Assembly (NCBI GenBank): GCA_947568835.1
Contig: OX387611.1
Coordinates: 1,368,001-1,432,000 of the forward strand
Reading direction: 5' to 3'
Length of the DNA stretch: 64,000 nucleotides
Source: Protonemura montana
Taxonomy: Eukaryota > Arthropoda > Insecta > Plecoptera > Nemouridae
Both the position numbers and the translations under genes were made by a program. The notes under the pieces were generated by a model. The model saw only the letters and a list, made by a program, of their open reading frames with translations. It did no database searches and was not told the origin of the DNA. This document shows, in pieces, positions 10,891-21,594 of this stretch (positions within the stretch are counted from its first letter, which is position 1; each line of letters begins with the position of its first letter).

Positions 10891-11309
10891 CAGGGAGCGA
10901 TGGAATAGGTTGGGTTCTTGGCACGCTGAAAGCACAATAGTGGCATGGTTTCGATAAACTTTATTCAAGCAAAATGTGTTCATGGAAAAACCTGTGTAGT
11001 TTAACCCAAACTTTCTCAGAACTTTGAAACAAGTTAGCAAGCAATGGAAGTAGTTAAAAGACTTAAAAACACAACATGCAAAAATTATAATCCGAAAAGT
11101 TTCTTAAATGTTTGTTATATATCCTTAACCAGCCCAACCTAATTCAACCCAACCTAATTCAACCCAACCTTACCCAACCTACTCTAAGCAAACCTAGATG
11201 TTTGAAAATTAAAATAGACAATTAAAATTAAAAGTTTTGTTGTTGTAAAACAAAAAAAAAAAAAACATAATGTATATATATGTATATAAATTTTGTTTTG
11301 TTTGCTTTT
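10891..11309. other. Non-coding AT-rich stretch 3' of the GPCR gene
   Basis: A short degenerate repeat (CAACCTAATTCAACCC type) lies at 11125-11185, then A/T-rich sequence and an A14 run near 11250-11263. It probably contains the 3' UTR of the neighbouring minus-strand gene. No clear polyadenylation signal was identified. Confidence 0.4.
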
Positions 11310-14300
11310 TTAACTTGTTATTCTAGTGACTGCCTGGCCGCCATTGATGACAGTTTCCAGATCATTGACAGCTTCGTGAAGTAGATCTTTGAACGCACTT
11401 ACCAATGACAGCCCGTGCTCGACCTCTCCTTCTACTCTCACCTGACTTTGACCATTACCACTCGCCAAACTGGCGCCCGCCAAAACTCGTTTCAAAAGCG
11501 CAAAGCTCTTGCCAAAATCTTGGACACATTGTTGCAAAATGTCATTGTCAGATGGTTCGTTACGTGCGGCAGCTGTCTCGAAGCCCGCTGCATCAGTTGG
11601 TGTAAGTTTATCACTTCCTTCTGTTCCCCGAGATCCTGAATTAACGCCCTCGTCTTTAGCCCAAGTGTCTTCATTGTTTCCGGTTTCTTCTCCTCGTTGT
11701 ACCACATTCTTTACAGCATCACCAACCAATGACCTATCACCCGCTACCATCTCTATATCCGTTTGTCTTGGCTCATCAGTCAAACCAATATCCTTGCGGT
11801 TTCTTACTCCCTTTTTCATTTTCTTTGGTATCGTCGGTTTAAAAACTACTTTCTTCAAAGCTGGTTGGTTCATTGCCGGCGAAGCATCGCGAAACACACC
11901 AGAAATCCAGAGACCTCTGGTCCTATCGTTCATCACCACAAAGAACAGGAACAAAACAAAACCCTGCAAAGGGTTCAGAATTTTATCGATATAACCCAAC
12001 GCGACGCTATGAGAAGCGATATCGTTGAACATTTCAAACACCGTAGGTATGCCGAAAAGAAAGAACATCATTGTAGTTTGCTTGAGTTGTCGCCTCAAAA
12101 CGTCTTTCTCCGACCCGCCGTGCTTCTTGAGTTCCTCGTCGTCCCAGAGACCGCACCCGTTGGTCATGTTGCGGACGATCGCCGCCAGAAGCCCCATGTT
12201 GAGCAGGGTGATGACCACGACGGGCACCAAGTACAAGATGTAATGCGTCAACTGGTCCGGGCTGCAGAAGTGAGCTCGCTGGTTCCACGATAGCAAGACG
12301 ATCACAGGTATCACCGGGACGCCCCATGCCAGGAGACTGACCTTGAGGAGCAAGTGCGACGTCACTGAAGCGCCGGCCACGCTGGAGAATTTCTTGTACT
12401 GAAGAACCGACATGACCAGACCCCAACAGTGGTGAACCAGTCGGGTGTAATGGACGAAAGCTGTGAACACCACTAGTGTGATGTCTAGACGTTTCATGTC
12501 CGCGAAGATGATGTTGGTCTCACGGTAGAGCGTCACGCAAAGGTAGAGTAACGACGATGCCGAGAGATGCACGAGGACTTTGTTGCCGAGTTCTTCGCGC
12601 CAAACCGGAAACAAGATGGCTGTGGTCGCGATCAGAACGAATCCGACGAAGGAGAACGATGCGGCTACGATGAAAGTGACGCTCGAGCCTTCGAAGAGAT
12701 GAACGATAGAAAAGTTGCTGTTCTGTGTATTCGTAAACTAGTATTTTAGTCACCCCATTGTTGGTGATGTTGCAACTGCAGGTTGGCTTTCGGTTCTGGT
12801 CGATCAGTTTCAGTGTGCACTGCGTGTCTGACCATTGGTCAGTTGCTTTGTTCCATGTCGCGCATCCTGTTTTCACGTATTCTTTTGGATTCTCATTCGG
12901 CTGAAAGTAAATATGGATTTGTTTGTCGCAGCTGAGCAGTGCTCTGACATTTTTCTTTGCATGCGGGGTCTCCTTAGCGTAAACGTCAACTTGTCGCGAA
13001 TTGAACACGGGGTTGCTGGTCATCGTATACGCGTATGGCGAGAGATTCAATGGGTAAACAATGAAAATATATCTGTTGTAGTTCAGCAATGCGGAACACA
13101 TGATATAGCACGCAAATTGGGGATTTTCTGTGGCCAACGCCTTGGTGTTGGCCCACTTTGAGAACGTGCCCACATTGCCGTTTTCAAGCCTCGCAAACTG
13201 CACGCCGTTGAGATCAGCATCTTCGTCGAGATGTAGGTGACCGATCGCTGCCAGTGCAAAGTCCGATGGCTTCGTGGACTCGCCACCGATAGCGCTGGCC
13301 GACAGCACGGCATTGGAGTACAAATCGGTGGCTACCTCGGAGTTTTTGACACTTCCCGAGGTCGGCATGTCGTAGACAAAGCAGACGGATGCCCAGGAAT
13401 CAATGTAAAATTTATCGAACGCATGCTCCATGTCGTTTAGAATACTTTTCAGTGCCGATTGACCTTGCGGAACACTGTCGACGCTTAGCAATATTTTGTG
13501 GTATGTCCGCATCACTTTTGTCGCCAAGTTGGCATCGGTGCCCGCCAAAACTTGCGTTGCGTTTCGAATTAGTGCGGCTCCTAGCGCTAAGATGTCAGTG
13601 GCGTTGGTGATCGAACCGGCTGCAATCTTCTCGAAGACTTTGTCATCAAACACTGTCGTCACATAGCTGTACACAATGTATTGTGCCGTTGTCGGGTCGT
13701 CAGGTCGATTTAAAGTCATGTTACAATTACAAAATGAACTGTCGTTAACCTTGACCACGTGGCAACCCCTTTGCGTCCAACGATAGAACATGTCGCTCCA
13801 GCGAGCGCAGCCAATCGCGTGCGAGCTTGAATGGTGAAGATAGAACTCGACGCTCGGCTCGAATGTACGGTTCGAGTATTCCAACAGTAATATGTCGATC
13901 AAACGGAAGCTGTCCACTTTACCGTCGGGCACTTCCGGTAACGAATGGAGCATCGTGCGAGGCGGGTAGAGGAGAAACGCAAAGTTTAAACACTGAAGAT
14001 CGGTAGGAATCATACGAAAGGCGTACGACATTGTCCCAGCAAAGTTTGGAACTTCGGCAAAGTTGTCGTTGTTGTAGAAAGTGTGACACTCGCCACGTTT
14101 AAGTGGACACGCGAGAGACAGTTGCTCGAGACAACCGTAAAAATTGCTTGCAGTGACAAATTCATGTGACGACAGCATTTCGTACTCAAAGGAGTAGTCG
14201 GGCATAAGAGCTTTTCTGGTGTCTTCAGTAACTTGCCGAACGTTACTCTCGGAAAGACCATCGATTTGAGTTGCGATGCTTAATAGGTTCATTATGTCGA

Positions 14301-16176
14301 CCAAAATCTTGCCCCCAGAACCGCTGATCCTGTGAATGCGTAGAACTGCAAGTTCTGCCCGGATTGGTACATCGTCAGGGTGCGAATCGAACGGGGGTTT
14401 CGGCACGAAAATCGGCGCGTTAAACGTGAAGACAACGTACTGAGCTCTGGTCGGCGGTGCCGCAGAGTTGGCAATCATGTTGCAGGTGCAAACACCGTCG
14501 CGTAGTTTCGGTTCCAGGTGGCAATCACTGGAGGACCAGTCGCGAAGTGACTGACTCCAGATTGCGCAGCCGACCAAACTGTTTGTGCCCATGTATTTGC
14601 CGGTGTACATGCTCACCGACTGGTCCCGGATGTCCTCGTGGTTTGGAGTTAAAACAATGTCGATAACGCGCATGCTTGTGACTTGATGTCCGTCAATAAT
14701 GGATGTCGGTTTGAAGTATTTGTTCGGTGGGTAGAGAAGAAATGCAAACCTGGAGTTCAGAGAGACAACATGCTCGGAAAATAGCAGTGAAAAAGCAGAC
14801 GATAGCGAGAATATCTTGCGATAGGGCAAATAGTTTGACTTTCTAAAATACTCGATGCTTGACGAGGAATCGGTGTAAATCGCAAAGGCAATCGGTGGTT
14901 CCCGTGCGTAACCGTCCAAGTTGATAACGAAACTTGCGAGATCGTTGGTCCTGATCCCGCTCGTGTTCGTTCCAGCTTGATGTTCGGTGTTGTTCAGGAC
15001 CATACCGATGTCCTCTAGCAGCTTGTCGGCGCTCTCCACGTTTATCAGAAGGTCGCCGTCGAATTGCATAACACAACGTAACTTCAAAATGTATTCCCTG
15101 TACGACTCGACACCGAACTTTTTCAACAAAGTATCGTCCAAGCTTTGTTTGTATTTACTAAACTCGGAATAACTGTCTGTTAAATTGAAAACATCTTCCG
15201 CCTGGCCGTCATCGACAATAATGGTCGATACTATATCTTCATCGTATCCGTACAATAAGTAAGTCTCAATCAATTCTCCCTTCCATATGTCAATGTCGCA
15301 ATAGCAATACGCGACGCGTGGAACTCCGGCCGTTTCATACAGCAAACACGTATTTGTCTTCCAAATTCCTTTGTACTTGTCCCAACTGGCGCAGCCGTGT
15401 TTGAAATTCGGAACGTCCACCGTGTATTTCCATTGGAGACTGAAAATCGCCACTCCAAGAGTATCTTGATCGGTGTTTCTGTAAGTATCCACGCGTTGCC
15501 ACTTCGTCAACAGGAATCCAGTGCTGGGCAGTGTGTTAACAGTTGAATTTACAGGATAAATCAAGTAACTTATAAATGTACTACAAGGAAACGTTGTCAC
15601 CAAAGTGAATTCCTCGGCAGAATAAACCTGGTAGCCGAGTAAATTGTCGAACGTATTCGGTTTGGATTTGAAAACCAGAGCACCTCCGTACGGAAACTTT
15701 TCGACAATCAATCTACCAGGAGTTGCGACCGGATAGCTGTTGAACAATTTCTGAAAGATAATTTCAAACGACTCGGCAATCGAGCGATATGCGGCCCATT
15801 CATCTCCATAGATCGGTACCTGGTCTGGTCCAAGTTGCTCGAGTTGCCCGAGGAGGTCGGTGAACTTGTAGAAGGTGTCGTTATCAGTGAGACGTGCAGA
15901 GAGTTGTCCAAACTGGTCGGTAATCACCATTAACATTTCAAACCTGCTGGAATTTTTTTCTGTCGATCGCTTTGAAAGAATCGATGCGTTGGTTGGAAAT
16001 AAAGCGTTTTTCATCTGGACTTTTACATCGTCTGAAGGCGTTGGAACCGTCTGGTTTCTGGTATATTCTTGATCGACGGTCGTTTTCATCCAGTGGTGTT
16101 CTCCTGACGTGGTTGGCATTGCAAGAAAGCACTCTCCTATTAGCACCACAAAGAAAGCACCCACGCAAAGAGACAT
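11310..16176 (-). CDS. Intronless adhesion-type GPCR with four GPS-like modules; one-base frame break
   Basis: The start at 16176 gives a signal peptide (MSLCVGAFFVVLIGECFLA). The ectodomain, about 1150 residues, holds four GPS-like motifs of the form C-x-W...W...C...C-x-C near residues 262-293, 537-566, 790-819 and 1104-1136. Each is preceded by a strand such as FAFLLYPP (about 205, 480, 734, 1039), suggesting four tandem GAIN-like units. The seven-helix domain is in another frame: helix 1 begins VHLFEGSSVTF, helix 4 contains AWGVPVIPVI, helix 7 contains NPLQGFVLFLF, all matching family B2 receptors. A cytoplasmic tail of about 190 residues ends at 11310. The switch falls at a four-base T run (plus strand AAAA, 12710-12713): one base fewer restores a continuous frame of roughly 1615 residues. 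No intron interrupts 4.9 kb. The ligand is unknown. The cleavage residues HL-S/T are absent, so self-cleavage is unlikely. Confidence 0.85.
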
Positions 16177-16189
16177 GTTTGCCTAACAC

Positions 16190-16945
16190 TGCCTGGTCAC
16201 GTACTTGGCACCTGCTGGCTTGTACCTTAGCCTTGGCCTTGGCAGCCTTGACAATCAGAGGTGATAAGGTGCGTCAAATGCTTGAAGGTTACACATATTT
16301 AGGTGAACTTTTTCTGAGTTTTTACTGGAATTGTTAGGTTTAAAAATGAACGCGTTGGTCACAGCTATTTTGGATAGAAGGAAATTGTGGATTTCCATAT
16401 TATTAGCAGCTTTGATATTACGATATTCCAAAAAGTACCAACCAAACCAAAAAACTACATTGAAAAATCGCTGCTTCTAAAGATTACAAGAAAAGAATGC
16501 ATTTTGCGGATTTTCTTCTTCAGAAAAACACTATTTTCACAAGAAGTCCCTTTTTATGAAACAAATTTTATGTTTCCACTTGTTTAACACAAAAAACGCT
16601 CAATTATCACAAAAAAAAAAAAAAAAAAAAAAAAACGAGGAAACAAAATATCCTATCTAAGTTAAGTAAATCAGAAATATAATTGCTATCAGTACCGAGC
16701 CCACGTCATACCTTCAAGTACAAGTACAACGTACAATCAGTATTTTTGTGAACATAATTATTTTAATTGCTGGCTCTGAAAAAAAAATTCAAATTACACA
16801 AAAAAAACTTTTTTCTTGTTATCTCTCTTCGCCAATTGTTTTACGTCACGATATTTAATCAGCGGTCAGCGATTGCAGGCTGTCTTTTAATGGAAAAAAA
16901 CCACTCCTTAAACTCGCACGTTGCTCTGAATTTTTTCTATTTTAT
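16190..16945. other. AT-rich region upstream of the GPCR gene
   Basis: Presumed 5' flank or promoter of the GPCR gene. No TATA box was found at a convincing place. It contains an A-run of about 24 bases (16611-16634) and otherwise unremarkable AT-rich sequence with no credible gene. Confidence 0.4.
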
Positions 16946-16948
16946 TTA

Positions 16949-17330
16949 AGGCCAGTTGTACAATCTCCTATTAACCACCTATTAACCTCCTATTAACCTC
17001 CTATTAAACCTACTATTAGCTATTCACCCATTAAGCCAAAAGGAGGTTGTAAAACGGTGGGTGTCTTACCAACCACGCCAGTTAGACCTCCTATTAAACT
17101 AATCGTCGAATAGCGGCAAATCGCGCCGGAACAATTTTTGTTTTTGAAATTGGTACCCCTAATCGCATATCTCGTGACGATTCGACGGCGCCTACTTCAC
17201 ATTAGAAGCGTTCAATGGCAATGGAATTTTAATAATGAAGATTACGCGAAGTTAACTACCGAGGCGAAGGAATACGCCAGTATTATCGAGCGTAAGAAGA
17301 CGGATGCCACGACTTGCCGTGATTTGTGTC
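16949..17330 (+). mobile_element. Harbinger-like element fragment with Myb/SANT-like start
   Basis: TTTAA then GGCCAGTTGTACAATCTCC looks like a TAA target site plus a terminal repeat of a PIF/Harbinger type element. It is followed by CCTATTAACC direct repeats and their inverse. At 17215-17330 the plus strand encodes WNFNNEDYAKLTTEAKEY and IIERKKTDATT, similar to the first helices of Myb/SANT-like proteins encoded by Harbinger elements. The reading frame is cut at about 17330 by the following SINE. The assignment rests on motif resemblance only. Confidence 0.4.
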
Positions 17331-17728
17331 AAGTTTATTTGTTTATTTATTTGTGGTGTTTAACGACGCACTGTTTTGACAACTGGCCATGCGGCACTGG
17401 TCTAATGGCGTCGGTGAATGAGTGGATGATGATGAACCTTACCTAGCCTAGAAGGGAGGAGGGGAAACCCGGTGCCGGCACGTAGCCTACTCCTGTCGAA
17501 GACCAAGGGGACCACCGGCTTAACATCCCTTCCGAAGGACGGCACAACGCGAACAGCAGGATTCCTCCACAAATCCATGCTGTCGAGAGGTTGATAAGCA
17601 AGGCGAGTGAAGTTGCTGTACAAACTTTCATCCCTCCAACCTCTCTCCCGAACAGAACTGGTCATGTGTATGATGGTCACCCATCCAATACTTGGCCTAG
17701 CACAGTGTTGCTTAACTTTCATCAATTG
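17331..17728 (-). repeat. 5S-derived SINE
   Basis: Minus-orientation copy. The left end (3' part) is GTGGTGTTTAACGACGCACTG; the body contains GTGCCGGCACGTAGCCTACT and CCACCGGCTTAAC. The right end is a single 5S-like unit (TATTGGATGGGTGACCAT on the minus strand). It truncates the Myb-like frame to its left. Confidence 0.88.
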
Positions 17729-17840
17729 GTTAGAGCAACACCCGCGACAGGTAAAGATCGGGGTCCAAGTAGCTCAATTGGTTAGACAAACACCCGCGAC
17801 AGGTGGAGATCGGGGTCCAAGTAGCTCAATTGGTTAGAGA
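17729..17840 (+). repeat. Tandem tRNA-like heads
   Basis: Two full and one partial tandem copies of a unit of about 52 bp containing TAGCTCAATTGGTTAGA (a perfect box-A context) and GATCGGGGTCCAAGT (a degenerate box B). This is the head of the tRNA-derived SINE seen singly at 19.4 and 21.3 kb. Confidence 0.75.
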
Positions 17841-17963
17841 TTTTTCAAAGGCTATCAGTGTTTCTAATAATAAAAGTGTGACTGTGATCATTTCTTTTAA
17901 ATTTTTTTTCGCTTAGATTCTAGGATAGCATTAAATGGCTTTGTTATCAAACATTATTTAACT

Positions 17964-18092
17964 CCCCCCCCCCCCCCCCCCCCCCCCCGCAACCAACCAT
18001 CCCACCCACACCACACCAGAACAACAATATCCCTCGAACACAAACTGTGAAAGCCAAGCAACAATGGCATCAACACCTCCCCCCCCCCCCCC
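17964..18092. repeat. Two poly-C tracts
   Basis: C25 at 17964-17988 and C14 at 18079-18092, separated by CA-rich sequence. Long homopolymers such as these may have inaccurate lengths in an assembly. Confidence 0.9.
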
Positions 18093-18339
18093 TCCACCAC
18101 CAACCCATCAAGAAAGAGCGTTACGCTGGGAAAGTGGTTTTTCCGAGGACAATAGTGCCGTCTCCGGCCGTCGCCGAGTTTTCCAGCTGCGAGGAAAAGC
18201 GTTGGAAAGCATAAAGGCAAGGTCGAGGGTGGGAAAGTGATTCGGTGCCTTGTGTGTCAGCGAGGGGCCGTTTCCAGTGCCTTCTCCACGGTACAGTTCG
18301 CTCGAGAAGGCGGTGAAACATCGGGTTTATTCTTTAAGT
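18093..18339. other. Unassigned stretch between poly-C and the 41-bp array
   Basis: GC-richer than its surroundings, with short open frames in several phases. No family is recognised and no gene is called. Confidence 0.3.
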
Positions 18340-18905
18340 CATCCAGGTTTATCCAGGTTATTTGAGATCAGCTGGCTCGGATCCTATGCTCTATCCAGGT
18401 TATTTGAGATCAGCTGGCTGGATCCTATGCTCTATCCAGGTTATTTGAGATCAGCTGGCTGGATCCTATGCTCTATCCAGGTTATTTAAGATCAGCTGGC
18501 TGGATCCTATGCTCTGTCCATGTTATTTGAGATCAGCAGGCTAGATCCTATGCTCTATCCAGGTTATTTGAGATCAGCTGGCTGGATCCTATGCTCTATC
18601 CAGGTTATTTGAGATCAGCAGGCTGGCTCCTATGCTCTATCCAGGTTATTTGAGATCAGCTGACTGGATCCTATGCTCTATCCTGGTTATTTGAGATCAG
18701 CTGGCTGGATCCTATGCTCTATCCAGGTTATTTGAGATCAGCAGGCTAGATCCTATGCTCTATCCAGGTTATTTGAGATCAGCTGGCTGGATCCTATGCT
18801 CTATCCATGTTATTTGAGATCAGCTGGCTGGATCCTATGCTCTATCTATGTTATTTGAGATCAGCTGGCTGGATCCTATGCTCTATCCAGGTTATTTGAT
18901 AGTAA
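18340..18905. repeat. 41-bp satellite, locus 3
   Basis: About thirteen copies of the GGATCC/CAGCTG unit in the same orientation as locus 1. Several units carry the variant GATCAGCAGGCTAGATCC. Confidence 0.95.
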
Positions 18906-19409
18906 TTCTATGTCATGTCGGTGCGTTGACCGGTGCCCGCATGGCTGAGAGTAGATTACGACCCTCATGCTCTCGCTCTCGCTAAAAAAAACATTGATAA
19001 TTCTGACGAACAATATTTGAAAATATGTCTTGATTCGATGGCAGGCAGTTTTCAGTTTCTATCGCAGTAAAGTCTTGCTGATTTATTGGTGCATTGCTTT
19101 AAAGCGCTCGGTTCGCGTTGTAGGAGGAGTGGCTTTATTCGTTTCTTGAATCTAAACACACAAGCACTGGATATTGCCTATGTTATTATTGATATTGAAA
19201 CAAGTGTTCTGTGCATGTATGAATATTGCAGGCTGTATTCCAATGCTTTTCATTTGTTTACAGATATTTATAGAAGATTAAGACTCAGAGAAATATGAGC
19301 GGAGAAAATAAAATCAGATTTGGAGGAAAGAGGAAGAAAAGTTTTCAAGTTCTGTTTTAAAGTTAAAAAATTCTCATCAACTGCACTAAAATACTCTAAA
19401 ATATGCCTT
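18906..19409. other. No gene seen
   Basis: AT-rich single-copy-looking sequence. The longest frame (19086-19298, plus) has no recognisable domain or splice context and is not called. Confidence 0.4.
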
Positions 19410-19510
19410 TTGTCCAAGTAGCTCAATTGGACAAGTTGAGATCGGGGTTCGAGTCGCCGTTTGGGGACAAGAATAGTGAGGTTTTTAGTGTTCCTGATAA
19501 AAAAAAATTA
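19410..19510 (+). repeat. tRNA-derived SINE copy
   Basis: AAGTAGCTCAATTGG (box A), then GATCGGGGTTCGAGTCGCC (box B), then GTGTTCCTGATAAAAAAAA as an A-rich tail. The anticodon-arm region is shortened relative to the 21.3 kb copy. Confidence 0.65.
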
Positions 19511-19789
19511 TAAAAAATCAAAACTAAAGTCGTTTGAAAATAGCCAGTGCAAGAAGTTGTTGTGTGACAAACAAGAAGTTTGAAGTTAAAGATGGTTTAG
19601 TTTGATAAAGTCTTCCATGAAGTACGTTCTTCCCGTCTTTTATTTTATTAGTGAATGGAAAATAAACCGATTTAATTTCTGTTTTTATAGAAAGTTTGTG
19701 GATCTTCTCGCTAACAAACACTAGCTTTGAATAAAAGGAATTCATATTTAGATATTTTATATATTTTTTTATGTTCGGCTTCATTTATT

Positions 19790-20235
19790 ATTATTTGTGG
19801 TGTTTAACGACGCACTGTTTTGACAACTGGCCCTGCGGCACTGGTCTAATGGCGTCGGTGAATGAGTGGATGATGATGAGGATGATGATGAACCTAACCT
19901 AGCCTAGAAGGGAGGAGGGGAAACCCGGTGCCGGCACGTAGCCTACTCCTGTCGAAGACCAAGAGGACCACCGGCTTAACGTCCCTTCCGAAGGACGGTA
20001 CAACTCGAACAACAGGATTCCTCCACAAATCCATGCTGTCGAGAGGTTGATAAGCAAGGCGAGTGAAGTTGCTGTACTAACTTTTATCCCTCCAACCTCT
20101 CTCCCGAACAGAACTAGTCATGTGTATAATAGTCACCCATCCAATAACTGACTCAGCGCAGTGATGCTTAACTTCGGTGATCTAACGAGAACCGGTGTTT
20201 CCAACATGCCAAACCGTTCGGTACCGGTCGGCTTA
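19790..20235 (-). repeat. 5S-derived SINE, most complete copy
   Basis: On the minus strand from the right: GGAAACACCGGTTCTCG, GATCACCGAAGTTAAGC and TATTGGATGGGTGAC, reproducing the 3' two thirds of 5S rRNA including box A, the intermediate element and box C. The body (GAGGTTGG...CTCGACAGCATGGATTTG) and a 3' end CAGTGCGTCGTTAAACACC then ATAATAATAAATG follow. This copy has a single head and defines the parent structure of the tandem derivatives elsewhere. Confidence 0.9.
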
Positions 20236-20404
20236 ATTTGTTTTTGTTAACGCCGAGTATATCCGTGTCAACAAAACACGCCAAGCTGGCGACACATAGC
20301 AACCAGGTGTTGTTGTTAGCAACGGACAGGTGACAATCGGGGGCCTCGTTTCATAGCTTAATATTAATTGAAGACAAACAAACATATCGACCCAGTCTTG
20401 TTTA

Positions 20405-20827
20405 GGGTCCCCAGGCTAGGGACCCTAGCTTTATAGGGACCCTAGCCTTATAGGGACCCCAGCCTTATTGGGACCCTAGCCTTATTGGGACCCCAGCCTT
20501 ATAGGGACCCTAGCCTTATTGGGACCCCAGCCTTAAAGGGACCCCAGCCTAGGGACCCTAGCCTTATAGGGACCCTAGCCTTATAGGGACCCCAGCCTTA
20601 AAGGGACCCCAGCCTAGGGACCCTAGCCTTATAGGGACCCCAGCCTTATAGGGACCCCAGCCTTATAGGGACCCCAGCCTTATAGGGACCCCAGCCTTAT
20701 ATGGACCCCAGCCTTATAGGGACCCCGGCCTAGGGACCCTAGCCTTATAGGGACCCTAACCTTATAGGGACCCCAGCCTTATAGGGACCCCAGCCTTAAA
20801 GGGACCCCAGCCTTAAAGGGACCCCAG
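20405..20827. repeat. 17-bp GGGACCCCAGCCTTATA array
   Basis: About 25 units of roughly 17 bp. Two alternating variants (CCCCAGCC and CCCTAGCC) and shorter units lacking TTATA produce a loose higher-order pattern. It abuts the MITE at 20828. Confidence 0.95.
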
Positions 20828-21261
20828 CAGTGGTTTATTTGTAACGAAAAAGTTGGGTACGCTCTCAATTGAATTCAGGTGCTGTTCTAGATCGTGCGTT
20901 TTCTTGGGGGAAGCAAGGAAGCCGTGCTAAAAGGTGAAAAACATTGAAACAATTTCTATACTCTCGCTATGCTTTGTCGGCGCTGCCTGACAAAGGCTTG
21001 CGTTGCCTGAGCTTAGCTAAGCTTAGCCTTGGCTTTGCGTTGTCATAATTATGAGCTTGTGTATTTGGCATTTATTTTTCAGAACGATAAGATTCTGTAA
21101 ATACAACTACGTTCAATATACCTATTTCCAAATAAATTTTTCCTCAATACGTAAAAATAACGCGTGTTTCTTGAATTTAATTGTAGAGCAAACTTTTCAC
21201 GGAATGAGTGATCGACGTACGCAAGAAAAGGTGCGTGAGCGTACGCACAAAATAACCGCTG
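20828..21261 (+). mobile_element. hAT-like MITE, copy 1
   Basis: Begins CAGTGGTTTATTTGTAACG and ends CGTACGCACAAAATAACCGCTG, forming imperfect terminal inverted repeats CAGTGGTTATTT... with an inner GTACGCTC. No coding capacity. An inverted copy lies at 24578-25029 with near-identical interior (GCTGTTCTAGATCGTG; AACAATTTCTATACTCTCGC). The CAGTGG ends suggest hAT; an 8-bp target duplication could not be confirmed because the left flank is satellite. Confidence 0.7.
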
Positions 21262-21282
21262 GATTTTTTTTTATTATTATCA

Positions 21283-21570
21283 ACATTATAACCGTCTCAA
21301 AAATTGATGCCCAAACGCAGACTCGAACCCCGATCTCCACCTATCGCGTGTGTTGCTCTGAACTATTGAGCTATTTGGACACTGGCTTTTTGAGAAGATT
21401 TCAGTGTATTTGATGAGAATGACAGTTCTCCAAGTAGTAGAACCAAGAGGCTGTGAATACTCACAGCTTGGGCATAACGTTTGGGCATCAATTTTTAAGA
21501 CGGTCATAGTGTTGTTAATAATAAAATACCCCGCGCATTGCAAGCGTTTGCAATTTAAATCAGATTTCAT
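21283..21570 (-). repeat. tRNA-derived SINE with shared 3' tail
   Basis: On the minus strand (21390 to 21283): ATAGCTCAATAGTTCAGAGC (box A) and GATCGGGGTTCGAGTCTGC (box B). An adjacent plus-strand piece (21480-21570) carries the tail CGCGCATTGCAAGCGTTTGC and CAGATTTCA that recurs at 25440-25490. The two halves appear to come from two insertions in opposite orientation. Confidence 0.65.
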
Positions 21571-21594
21571 CCTAACACTGCGCTGGACTCTTGG

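Noticed and set aside
9753..11040. Open frames of 195-417 codons on both strands (Pro/Cys/Met/His repeats)
   Set aside because: They fall in a minisatellite whose period keeps several frames open at once on both strands. There is no signal, splice or codon evidence for a gene.
11125..11190. Interstitial telomere (AACCT)n
   Set aside because: CAACCTAATTCAACCC units are irregular and do not form consecutive TTAGG repeats.
17964..18092. Poly-C tracts as a biological signal
   Set aside because: Homopolymer runs of this kind are common slippage products and their length may be inaccurate.
17729..19475. Functional tRNA genes
   Set aside because: Box A and box B are present, but acceptor stems do not pair and box B is degenerate in the tandem copies.
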